NCBI RefSeq assembly: GCF_013823285.1
Contig: NZ_PNLV01000006.1
Span: forward strand, 1-51,434
From: Brevundimonas sp.
GTDB taxonomy: Bacteria; Pseudomonadota; Alphaproteobacteria; Caulobacterales; Caulobacteraceae
Direction: 5' to 3'
Length of the DNA: 51,434 nt
Shown piece after piece: positions 25,053 through 32,453 of the stretch. Within the stretch, counting starts at the first letter, position 1; each line of letters starts with the position of its first letter. Made by a program: the position numbers and the translations under genes. The notes beneath the pieces were generated by a model, which saw only the letters and a list, made by a program, of their open reading frames with translations, was not told the origin of the DNA and did not search any database.

Positions 25053-26006
25053 ATGGGCCAGCTGGTCGATGGAAAATGGCGCGCAGACGACGCCTTCGCC
25101 GACGAAACGGACGGGCGCTTCAAGCGCAAGGAGAGCCAGTTCCGCAACTGGGTGACCGCTGACGGCGAACCGGGCCCCTCCGGAGAAGGCGGCTTCAAGG
25201 CCGAGGCGGGTCGGTACCACCTGTATGTCAGCCTGGCCTGTCCCTGGGCGCACCGCACCCTGATCATGCGGGCGTTCAAGGGTCTGGAGGCGATGATCGA
25301 CGTCTCCACGGTCCACTGGCTGATGCGGGACAAGGGCTGGACCTTCTCTCCGGGTCCCGGCGTGACCGGCGATCCGCTTCGCGGCGCCGACTATCTGCAT
25401 CAGGTCTATACGGCGGCCGACCCCGGCTACACCGGCAAGGTCACCGTCCCTGTGCTGTGGGACAGGACCCGAAAGACCATTGTCTCCAATGAGTCCGCCG
25501 ACATCATCCGCATGTTCAACACCGCCTTCAACGACGTCGGCGCGGCGGCGGGCGACTACTACCCTGAGGACCTGCGGCCCGAAATTGATGCCCTGAACGA
25601 CCGCATCTATCCGACGCTCAACAACGGCGTCTATCGCGCCGGGTTCGCCGCCAATCAGGACGCCTACGACGAGGCGATCGGTCCGCTGTTCGATACGCTG
25701 GACTGGCTCGAAGAGCGGCTGACGGGGTCAAGATGGCTGACCGGCGACCGCCTGACCGAAGCCGACATCCGCCTGTTCACCACCCTTGTGCGCTTCGATC
25801 TGGTCTATCACGGCCACTTCAAATGCAACCTGCGCCGCATCGTCGACTATCCGGCCCTGTGGCGCTACGTGCGCGCCTTCCACGACCTTCCGGGGGTCGC
25901 CGGAACGATCAATGTGGAGCACATCAAGCGGCACTACTACGAGAGCCACCGCCAGATTAATCCCTCCGGCGTGGTGCCCCGGGGGCCGTTGATCGCCTTC
26001 CGCTAG
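25053..26006 (+). CDS. Xi-class glutathione S-transferase (glutathionyl-hydroquinone reductase)
   Basis: A 317-residue member of the YqjG/PcpF/ECM4 group. It reduces glutathionyl-hydroquinones back to hydroquinone. Signatures are SLACPWAHRTLIMR with the catalytic Cys of CPWAH, TVHWLM, GKVTVPVLWD, SNESADIIRM, and the C-terminal LTEADIRLFTTLVRFD. I chose ATG 25053, which has GGAG 8 bases upstream and matches the usual N-terminus; an earlier start would add only 11 residues. It converges with a MarR/OhrR-like regulator, the two stops overlapping, which hints at a shared response to quinones or organic oxidants. Confidence 0.93.
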   Translation: MGQLVDGKWRADDAFADETDGRFKRKESQFRNWVTADGEPGPSGEGGFKAEAGRYHLYVSLACPWAHRTLIMRAFKGLEAMIDVSTVHWLMRDKGWTFSPGPGVTGDPLRGADYLHQVYTAADPGYTGKVTVPVLWDRTRKTIVSNESADIIRMFNTAFNDVGAAAGDYYPEDLRPEIDALNDRIYPTLNNGVYRAGFAANQDAYDEAIGPLFDTLDWLEERLTGSRWLTGDRLTEADIRLFTTLVRFDLVYHGHFKCNLRRIVDYPALWRYVRAFHDLPGVAGTINVEHIKRHYYESHRQINPSGVVPRGPLIAFR

Positions 26007-26485
26007 TCTGTCTGGTCGGCGCGGCTGATCGCGTCGTTCATGTCCTGGAGCATGCGGCGGAGTTCGGCGATCTGCTGAGCCGTGATCGGCAGCTGGCGGA
26101 CCACCTCCCGGCGGACGGTCAGAAGCTCGTCGCGCAGGGCGGTAGCCCTGGCGGTGGGGGCCACCCACACCCGTCGCTCGTCCTGCTTATCCCGTTCCCG
26201 CGACAGCAGGCCCGCCGTTTCCATCCGTTTCACGAGCGGCGTCAGCGAGCCCGTGTCCATGGAGAGGCGCTCACCCAGCTCTCCCATGGTCGCCGGGCGC
26301 TCGAACTCCCACAGGGCGATGAGCACCAGATACTGCGGATGGGTGAGGCCCAGCGGCGTCAGCAGCCGTCTGTAGAGACGGGTGATGAGGCTGCTGCTGG
26401 TCTGCAGGGCCAGACAGAGCTGCTGGTCCACATGAAGTTCGGTGAAATCCGGAGCGCCGTTCGGACGCCCTGACTGGGCGTTCAT
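26003..26485 (-). CDS. MarR-family regulator, OhrR-like with single reactive cysteine
   Basis: A 160-residue winged-helix repressor. The segment HVDQQLCLALQTSSSLITRLYRRLL closely resembles the OhrR N-terminus, with Cys24 at the peroxide-sensing position, followed by GLTHPQYLVLIALWE and the wing DKQDERRVWV. OhrR proteins release DNA when this Cys is oxidised by organic hydroperoxides. No ohr gene is in view; the nearby GST is the plausible linked function. ATG 26485 is chosen; a TTG six codons earlier is possible. It is divergent from the chemoreceptor, and the AT-rich spacer could hold its operator. Confidence 0.88.
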   Translation of the reverse strand: MNAQSGRPNGAPDFTELHVDQQLCLALQTSSSLITRLYRRLLTPLGLTHPQYLVLIALWEFERPATMGELGERLSMDTGSLTPLVKRMETAGLLSRERDKQDERRVWVAPTARATALRDELLTVRREVVRQLPITAQQIAELRRMLQDMNDAISRADQTD

Positions 26486-26537
26486 GCCGCCGCCGCTGTG
26501 CAAAATCTACTCATACTGAATTACTTTAAGTCGTACT

Positions 26538-26546
26538 TGATATAAT
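26538..26546 (+). promoter_or_regulatory. Extended -10 promoter for the chemoreceptor gene
   Basis: TGATATAAT is a perfect extended -10 (TGN plus TATAAT) in an AT-rich island within a GC-rich region, 68 bases upstream of the chemoreceptor ATG. No good -35 is evident, which an extended -10 can tolerate. An imperfect AAGT-CGT-ACTT symmetry lies just upstream at 26528-26538 and could be an operator for the divergent MarR protein. Confidence 0.5.
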
Positions 26547-26613
26547 CAGTGTTAATGTTTTCCGGTCAGCTTCGCCGTGGGCGCTCATATTCACGCCCGC
26601 GCGGAGATGAACC

Positions 26614-28137
26614 ATGTTCAGGTTTCGGCCAAGTAACCATACTGCCGATCTCGCCGCCACGGCGGAGATGACAAGTCTGGTCGCGGCGTTTCATCGCTCC
26701 CAGGGGGTGATCGAGTTCGACCTCGATGGAACGATCCGTGACGCCAACGCCAACTTCCTTTCTGTCGTCGGCTACGCGCTTGCTGATATTCAGGGCCGCC
26801 ACCACAGCATGTTCGTGGACCCGTTGGAGGTGGCCTCGCCCGCCTACGCCGACTTCTGGCGCCGGCTGAACGCGGGGGAGTTCTTTGTCGACAAGTTCGT
26901 TCGCTACGGCAAGAACGGACGCCGGGTGGTGATCGAGGCTTCCTACAACCCGATGCTGGATGCGGACGGCGCGCCCTACAAGGTGGTCAAGTTCGCCACC
27001 GACGTCACAGCCATCGAGGACGAGCGCGAGCGGCGCGAGCAGGCGGACCGCGAGGCGGCCGAAACACAGGCAGCCGTGGTGGCGGGGCTGGGCCGCGGCC
27101 TGTCCGCCATGGCCGACGGCGACCTGTCCTATCGCATCGTCGAGACCTTCCCCGGCGACTACGCCGGCCTTCGCGACGACTTCAACCAGGCCATGACGGC
27201 CCTGGATGAGGCGCTCGGGATTATCCGCAGCAACGCCGGGACCATCCAGTCGGGCGCCAACGAAATCAGCAGCGCCGCCGAGGATCTGTCGAGCCGTACA
27301 GAACGTCAGGCGGCGGCCCTGGAAGAGACGGCTGCGGCTCTCGACCAGATCACGGCAACGGTGCAGAAGACCGCGGAGAACGCCAGGGCCACCGACACCG
27401 TTGTCGGCGCCACCCGCGCCCAGGCAGAGACTGGCGGCGAGGTCGTCCGGCGCGCCATCGAGGCCATGGTGGAGATCGAACAATCCTCGGATCAGATCGG
27501 CGAAATCCTTGGGGTGATCGACGAAATCGCCTTCCAGACCAATCTGCTGGCGCTCAACGCCGGCGTCGAGGCGGCCCGCGCCGGTGATGCGGGCAGGGGC
27601 TTCGCCGTCGTCGCCTCAGAAGTGCGCGCCCTGGCCCAGCGGTCGGCGGAATCGGCTCGCCAGATCAAGGCGCTGATCTCCACCAGCGGCGCCCAGGTCA
27701 AGAACGGCGTGGGCCTTGTGCGGCAGACGGGCGAGGCCCTGACGGGCATCGCGGATGGCGTTCATACGGTGACCACCCTCATGACCGAGATCCGGGCCTC
27801 CACCCAGGAACAGGCGGTCGGGCTGGGGGAGGTCAACAGCGCGATCAACGCCATGGACCAGGTCACCCAGCAGAACGCCGCCATGGTCGAGGAGTCCACC
27901 GCCGCCAGCGTTTCTCTCAGCCGCGACGCATCCGAAATGGCGCAACTGGTCGGGCACTTCCAGGTCAGCGTGGACTCCGTGGGCCGGGATCCAACCCCGG
28001 GCTCGACGCAAGGCCGCAGTTCGCAGATCCAGCCCCTCAAGGGCCGATCATCGCCGTCGGCTCCAGCCGACGCCAAACCCCGCCTGGCGACCGTGGGCGG
28101 CGCGGCCGCCGCCTTGTCGGAATGGGAGGCTTTCTGA
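26614..28137 (+). CDS. Soluble PAS-containing methyl-accepting chemotaxis protein
   Basis: A 507-residue chemoreceptor with no membrane segment. Residues about 25-140 are a PAS domain (VIEFDLDGTIRDANANFLSVVGY...FATDVTAIEDE), then a short HAMP-like region (GDLSYRIVETFPGDYAGLRDDFN), then an MCP signalling domain with the hairpin tip IDEIAFQTNLLALNAGVEAARAG. The C-terminal five residues EWEAF match the tethering motif that binds CheR/CheB in receptors of this kind. It probably senses a cytoplasmic redox or ligand cue through PAS and controls CheA. No che genes flank it. Confidence 0.93.
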   Translation: MFRFRPSNHTADLAATAEMTSLVAAFHRSQGVIEFDLDGTIRDANANFLSVVGYALADIQGRHHSMFVDPLEVASPAYADFWRRLNAGEFFVDKFVRYGKNGRRVVIEASYNPMLDADGAPYKVVKFATDVTAIEDERERREQADREAAETQAAVVAGLGRGLSAMADGDLSYRIVETFPGDYAGLRDDFNQAMTALDEALGIIRSNAGTIQSGANEISSAAEDLSSRTERQAAALEETAAALDQITATVQKTAENARATDTVVGATRAQAETGGEVVRRAIEAMVEIEQSSDQIGEILGVIDEIAFQTNLLALNAGVEAARAGDAGRGFAVVASEVRALAQRSAESARQIKALISTSGAQVKNGVGLVRQTGEALTGIADGVHTVTTLMTEIRASTQEQAVGLGEVNSAINAMDQVTQQNAAMVEESTAASVSLSRDASEMAQLVGHFQVSVDSVGRDPTPGSTQGRSSQIQPLKGRSSPSAPADAKPRLATVGGAAAALSEWEAF

Positions 28138-28271
28138 CACCAGACGACGACGGCGAAATCCGGCTGGCGCAGGCCGCCCGCCCGCCCGCCCGCCCGCCCG
28201 CCAGCGGGTTAAGTGTGATTGCGCGGTCGGACCATCCCCTGTCTGCACCCCCTCCCCTTCAGATGCTGTAG
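28122..28271 (+). CDS. Possible 49-residue ORF overlapping the chemoreceptor stop, contains a tetranucleotide tract
   Basis: ATG 28122 lies 13 bases inside the end of the chemoreceptor gene in another frame. It reads MGGFLTPDDDGEIRLAQAAR, then a Pro-Ala-Arg stretch encoded by GCCC repeats, ending at TAG 28269-28271. The first 19 codons have GC-biased third positions like local genes, but the ribosome-binding site is weak and I recognise no family. Gain of one GCCC unit, or loss of two, would join it to a downstream open frame ending at 28387. It may be non-coding; treat as a candidate only. Confidence 0.25.
   Translation: MGGFLTPDDDGEIRLAQAARPPARPPASGLSVIARSDHPLSAPPPLQML
28176..28202. repeat. 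(GCCC)6 tetranucleotide repeat
   Basis: Six perfect GCCC units followed by a partial GCC. It lies 38 bases past the chemoreceptor stop codon, so slippage cannot alter that protein, but it would shift the small overlapping frame at 28122. Confidence 0.9.
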
Positions 28272-28302
28272 AGTCGGAAATCGCTGCACCACCGGAGGTG
28301 AT

Positions 28303-28351
28303 TTCAGACTATTCAGACGATTCAGACCCTTTTTTAGCCCCGGAGTCTGAA
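28303..28351. repeat. Three TTCAGAC repeats with 9-bp period and a facing inverted copy
   Basis: TTCAGAC starts at 28303, 28312 and 28321, and GTCTGAA at 28345-28351 can pair with any of them. With the third copy it forms a hairpin around a T-rich loop. It lies just downstream of the minus-strand Gre-factor gene and could be a terminator or a phased protein-binding site. Confidence 0.6.
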
Positions 28352-28355
28352 AGCC

Positions 28356-28847
28356 CTACCCGGGCCGGTCCTGGTCAACCGCAGTGATTTCAACGTCCTG
28401 GCCGGCCACCACCGCGACGTCTCCCACACGCTTGCCCATCAGGGCGCGGGCCAGGGGCGAGACGTGCGACACCGACCCCTTCGCCGGATCGGCCTCATCC
28501 TCGCCGACGATGCGCCAAGTCTGCACCCGCCCGTCCTCGCGCTCGATGGCCACCGAGCCGCCGAAACGCACGGCGCCGTCCGCCGTCGTCTCCACCAGCT
28601 GCGCATTGCCGCGGCGGGCGGACCAGTAGCGCAGATCGCGGGTGGCCCGGGCCATGGCGGTGCGGTCCGCCTCGATGTCGCCCCTGGCCTGGGCGGCGGC
28701 GTAGGCGGTGCGGGCCGAGGCCAGTTCGGCGTCGATCATGGCCAGGCCTTCAGGCGTGACCAGATTGGGGTGGGTCGAGACGGGGCGATCGGGAAGATCG
28801 GCGGCTGTGGCCTCCAGATCCTCCTCGCGGGTGAAGGCGACGCTCAT
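28356..28847 (-). CDS. GreA/GreB-family transcription factor paralogue
   Basis: A 163-residue protein with the Gre layout. An N-terminal coiled-coil hairpin (LVTPEGLAMIDAELASARTAYAAAQARGDIEADRTAMARATRDLRYWSARRGNAQLV) is followed by the FKBP-like C-terminal domain with VSHVSPLARALMGKRVGDVAVV, the family signature near VSxxSPLxRALxGKxxGD. Gre factors enter the RNA polymerase secondary channel and rescue backtracked complexes. Whether this one has cleavage activity depends on acidic tip residues, and the tip here (ARGDIEADRTA) contains Asp and Glu. It may be a Gnk- or Rnk-like variant. It is apparently monocistronic. Confidence 0.87.
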   Translation of the reverse strand: MSVAFTREEDLEATAADLPDRPVSTHPNLVTPEGLAMIDAELASARTAYAAAQARGDIEADRTAMARATRDLRYWSARRGNAQLVETTADGAVRFGGSVAIEREDGRVQTWRIVGEDEADPAKGSVSHVSPLARALMGKRVGDVAVVAGQDVEITAVDQDRPG

Positions 28848-28916
28848 GGCCGCGCCCGGTGGCGATGGTTCAATGTCATGTCAGGGAAAGGAACAGTCTG
28901 CGGACAGGTTCCGCCG

Positions 28917-29771
28917 TCAGCTGCGCCACTCCTGGATGATCTCGTCCGACCCGATGGGGGCGAAGGCCACATAGTCCCGGCGGATCCGAATGACGCACAG
29001 GGGCCGCTGGTCCGGTCCCGCGCTCTGGCACCGGACGGGGCGCCCGTCGGCGAAGGCGCCCAGGCGTCCCTCGACGATCAGGTGGAAGCCCGTGGGCCGC
29101 TCCAGGGTCTCGCCTTCGGCGGCGCGGACGGCGGCCTGCCAGGGTCGCCCGCCCCGCTGGTCCACACGCGAGCTGTCGGCGCCGAAGAAGGCGGCCAGGC
29201 CCACGGTCTGCGGCGAGGCGGCGGGGGCGCCGCCCAGCGGGTCGACCCGGATCGGCGGGCAGGCGTCGCTGGCCATCCACGGCCGCGGGATCCAGAAGCC
29301 TTGGACCGCGTCATAGGGCCCGCCGCCCAACTGGGCCACAAACCCCGTCTCGGTCCAGTTCTCGGGCCGGGCCGACAGGCGGATGGTGGCGCCGTCGTCG
29401 GCGTACTCCCACCAGGCCCAGGCGTCGGATCCCGCTTCCCGCGGCCCGAAGCAGCCGAAAGGAATGCGGACCCGGAAATTCCGTCCGACCAGGGCGGCCT
29501 GGCCTTCCGGAACCGGCTCGCCGGCGGCGTAGGCGGACGCCGCGGCCTCCGCCATGTCCAGCAGCTGGGCCCGGGTCAGCGCGGGCGGCGGCAGCGGGAT
29601 GGTCGGGGTCTGGACCGGCTCCACCGTCTCGGGATCCTGCGTCGGCTCCGGCGTCTCGACCGTCTGATTGGCGCGCAGCAGCATCACGCCCACCGCGCCC
29701 AGAATCATCACGAACACGACCGCCGCCAGGATCAGCCGCAGGCGGTTCGGATTGGATGGCGAGCTCGACAT
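28917..29771 (-). CDS. Membrane-anchored hypothetical protein
   Basis: A 284-residue protein. It has a short cytoplasmic start, one transmembrane helix (LILAAVVFVMILGAVGVMLL), a Pro/Thr/Glu-rich linker (TPEPTQDPETVEPVQTPTIP), and an extracytoplasmic domain of about 210 residues rich in Trp (DAWAWWEYADDGATIRL, GFWIPRPWMASDACPP). Three cysteines in the domain could form disulfides. I do not recognise a named family. It is divergent from the SLC13 permease gene and ends 69 bases from the Gre-factor start, so it may be in the same transcription direction. Confidence 0.8.
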   Translation of the reverse strand: MSSSPSNPNRLRLILAAVVFVMILGAVGVMLLRANQTVETPEPTQDPETVEPVQTPTIPLPPPALTRAQLLDMAEAAASAYAAGEPVPEGQAALVGRNFRVRIPFGCFGPREAGSDAWAWWEYADDGATIRLSARPENWTETGFVAQLGGGPYDAVQGFWIPRPWMASDACPPIRVDPLGGAPAASPQTVGLAAFFGADSSRVDQRGGRPWQAAVRAAEGETLERPTGFHLIVEGRLGAFADGRPVRCQSAGPDQRPLCVIRIRRDYVAFAPIGSDEIIQEWRS

Positions 29772-29860
29772 GGCCGAACCCTAGCACAGACTTTGCGTTG
29801 CGACAGTGTGATCACGGAACGGAGTGTTGACGTCGGGCTCCGGGTCTGTGTCCTGATCCC

Positions 29861-31162
29861 ATGACCTTCGAACAACTGCTCGCCCTGGTGATTCTGGCGG
29901 CCGTGGTGGCCGCCCTGATCCATGGCAAGGTGCGCGCGGATGTGGTCGCCCTGACCGGCGCCGCTGCGCTGCTGGCCACCGGCGTGCTCCGGCCGGTGGA
30001 GGTCCAGGGCGCCTTCGCCAGCCCGGCGATCATCACCCTGGCCTCCCTGTTCGTCATCGCCTACGCCATTGAGCTGTCTGGCCTTCTGGACTGGGTCATC
30101 CAGCGGGGCGTCATTCTGTGCCGGCGCATCGGGGCCCTGGGGCTGTGGCTGGCCATGATCCTGTGCGGCGCGGGCTCGGCCTTTCTCAACAACACCCCCA
30201 TCGTGGTGCTGGCCGCGCCGGTGGTGCGCGACATGGCCGAGTCCCTGGGGCACTCGCCCAAACGCTATCTGATTCCCCTGTCCTACCTGACCATCATGGG
30301 TGGGGCCTGCACCCTGATTGGCACCTCCACCAATCTGCTGGTCAACGACATGGCCCGAAACGCCGGCCAGCCCGGCTTCGGCATCTTCGAGATAACCCCG
30401 GTGGCCCTGGTGATCGGCGCGGCGGGAGCGGCCTACCTGTTCCTGCTGGGCGGCCGGACCCTGGCCAAACATGCGGGCGACGACAGCAATGATGCCGATC
30501 AGGATCAGGCGGACTCCGGCGTCGGCTACGTGGGCGACTCCGAACTGTTCGCCGCCCACAGGCCGCTGGACCTGCCCCGCGCCATGGTGTCCGCGGGCGT
30601 CTTCATCGGCGTGGTGATCGTCGCCGCCATGGGCTGGGCGCCCATCGCCGCCGCCGCCTTCGCCGGGGCCGTGCTGCTGGTCCTGCTGGGCACCATCAAC
30701 GCCGACGAGGCCTACCGCGGCCTGCGGCCCGAGGTGCTTCTGCTGATCGCGGGCATGGTCGTGGTGGGTCTGTCCTTCGAGGTCACGGGACTGGCCTCCA
30801 CCGTCACCGGCGGCCTGATCGGCTTGATCCAGCCGCTGGGCCCGTGGGGCGCCCTGTTCCTGCTCTACGGCTTCGTCCTGCTGTGCACCGAGGTGCTGTC
30901 GAACGCCGCCGTGGCGGTGCTGCTGACGCCGCTGGCGGTGGCTCTGGCCGACAGTCTCGGGGTGGACGCCCGGCCCTTCATCGTGGCCGTCATGATGGCC
31001 GCCAGCGCCGCCTTCGCCACGCCGTTCGGCTACCAGACCAATGTGCTGGTGTTCCAGATCGGCCGCTACAGCTACATGGACTTCGTGCGCGTGGGCCTGC
31101 CCATGAACCTGATCACCTGGGTGGTCGGCGGTCTGGTCATCCCGCTGGTCTTCCCTTTCTGA
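29861..31162 (+). CDS. SLC13/DASS-type anion permease
   Basis: A 433-residue permease with about 11 hydrophobic segments. The two inverted-repeat signatures are SAFLNNTPIVVLAAPVV...LIGTSTNLLVNDMA and LSNAAVAVLLTPLAVAL...FGYQTNVLVFQIG, which carry the sodium and substrate sites in this family. Unlike longer relatives there are no TrkA-C (RCK_C) domains in the middle loop, which is instead short and acidic (DDSNDADQDQADSG). Sulfate or dicarboxylates are possible cargo. Its stop is 2 bases before the flavoprotein start, so they form an operon. Confidence 0.9.
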   Translation: MTFEQLLALVILAAVVAALIHGKVRADVVALTGAAALLATGVLRPVEVQGAFASPAIITLASLFVIAYAIELSGLLDWVIQRGVILCRRIGALGLWLAMILCGAGSAFLNNTPIVVLAAPVVRDMAESLGHSPKRYLIPLSYLTIMGGACTLIGTSTNLLVNDMARNAGQPGFGIFEITPVALVIGAAGAAYLFLLGGRTLAKHAGDDSNDADQDQADSGVGYVGDSELFAAHRPLDLPRAMVSAGVFIGVVIVAAMGWAPIAAAAFAGAVLLVLLGTINADEAYRGLRPEVLLLIAGMVVVGLSFEVTGLASTVTGGLIGLIQPLGPWGALFLLYGFVLLCTEVLSNAAVAVLLTPLAVALADSLGVDARPFIVAVMMAASAAFATPFGYQTNVLVFQIGRYSYMDFVRVGLPMNLITWVVGGLVIPLVFPF

Positions 31163-31164
31163 TC

Positions 31165-32376
31165 ATGGCGCGTGTCACCGTCATCGGCGCCGGACCTGCC
31201 GGCCTCATGGCCGCCGGGACCCTGGCCTCCGCGGGCCACCGGGTCACGGTGCTGGAGCGCATGCCGTCGGCGGCGCGCAAATTCCTGATGGCCGGGCGGG
31301 GCGGGCTGAACCTGACCCACTCTGAACCGATCGCGCTGTTCATGGGCCGCTACGGCGCCGCGCGCGCCCGGCTCCAGCCCTGCATCGACGCCTTTCCCTC
31401 CGCCGCCCTGACCGCCTGGGCCGAGGCGCTGGGCCAGCCCGTCTTCACCGGAACCAGCGGCCGCGTCTTCCCCCGCGCCATGAAGGCCTCGCCCCTGCTG
31501 CGCGCCTGGCTGGCGCGGCTGGCGGAACAGGGCGTCGAGATCCGCACCCGGCAGGACTGGCGCGGCTGGGACGACCGGGGCCGCCTGATCATCGCCGGGC
31601 CTGAGGGCGAACGCGCCGAGGCCCCCGCCGCCGTGGTGCTCGCCCTGGGCGGGGCCAGCTGGCCGCGTCTGGGGTCCACCGGCGACTGGGCCGGATGGCT
31701 GACCGCGCGCGGCGTCCCCGTGGCCCCGTTCCGCCCCGCCAACAGCGGCTTCCTGGCCGACTGGAGCCCGACCTTCGTCGAGCGGTTCGCGGGCCAGCCG
31801 CTCAAGGGCGCCGCCTACGCCCTCGACGGTCGCACCGTGCGGGGCGAGGCCATGATCGCCGCCTACGGGCTGGAGGGCGGGGCGATCTACGCCCTGTCCG
31901 CCCCCCTGCGCGACGCCATCCAGCGCGACGGCGCCGCCGTCCTGACCCTCGACCTGAAGCCGGACCTGACCCTCGCGGCCCTGACCGACCGGCTGGCCCG
32001 CCCGCGCGGCTCACAGTCCCTGTCCAACCACCTGAGAAAGGTCGCCGGCCTGTCGCCCGTCGCTATCGGCCTGCTGCGCGAAACCGGCGAGCGTATCCTC
32101 CCCAACCCGGCGGAAGCCCCGGCCGCTCTCGCCGCCCGCATCAAGGCCGCGCCCCTGACGCTCACCGGCGTGCAGGGGCTGGACCGCGCCATCTCCAGCG
32201 CGGGCGGCGTCGCCTGGGACGCGGTGGACGAGGGCCTGATGCTGAACGCCCTGCCCGGGGTGTTCGTGGCGGGCGAGATGCTGGACTGGGAGGCCCCCAC
32301 CGGCGGCTATCTGCTGCAGGCCTGCTTCGCCACGGGCGCGACCGCGGGTCGCGGGGCCGCCGACTGGCTGGGCTGA
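31165..32376 (+). CDS. HI0933/YhiN-type FAD-dependent oxidoreductase
   Basis: A 403-residue flavoprotein. It has the dinucleotide fold VIGAGPAGLMAAGTLASAG, then RKFLMAGRGGLNLTHSE, the second GG motif ALGGASWPRLGSTGDW, and the C-terminal ISSAGGVAWDAVDEGLM...VFVAGEMLDWEAPTGGYLLQACFATG, typical of the HI0933 group. The reaction is not established for this family. ATG 31165 follows the permease stop by 2 bases, indicating cotranscription. A functional link to anion uptake is not evident. Confidence 0.9.
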   Translation: MARVTVIGAGPAGLMAAGTLASAGHRVTVLERMPSAARKFLMAGRGGLNLTHSEPIALFMGRYGAARARLQPCIDAFPSAALTAWAEALGQPVFTGTSGRVFPRAMKASPLLRAWLARLAEQGVEIRTRQDWRGWDDRGRLIIAGPEGERAEAPAAVVLALGGASWPRLGSTGDWAGWLTARGVPVAPFRPANSGFLADWSPTFVERFAGQPLKGAAYALDGRTVRGEAMIAAYGLEGGAIYALSAPLRDAIQRDGAAVLTLDLKPDLTLAALTDRLARPRGSQSLSNHLRKVAGLSPVAIGLLRETGERILPNPAEAPAALAARIKAAPLTLTGVQGLDRAISSAGGVAWDAVDEGLMLNALPGVFVAGEMLDWEAPTGGYLLQACFATGATAGRGAADWLG

Positions 32377-32453
32377 ATTCTGGCGTCGGGGTCGACTCCG
32401 CTCCTCCCGGCGGGCAGCCTTGGGTTTGATCACTGACCGGACCGGAGAACATT

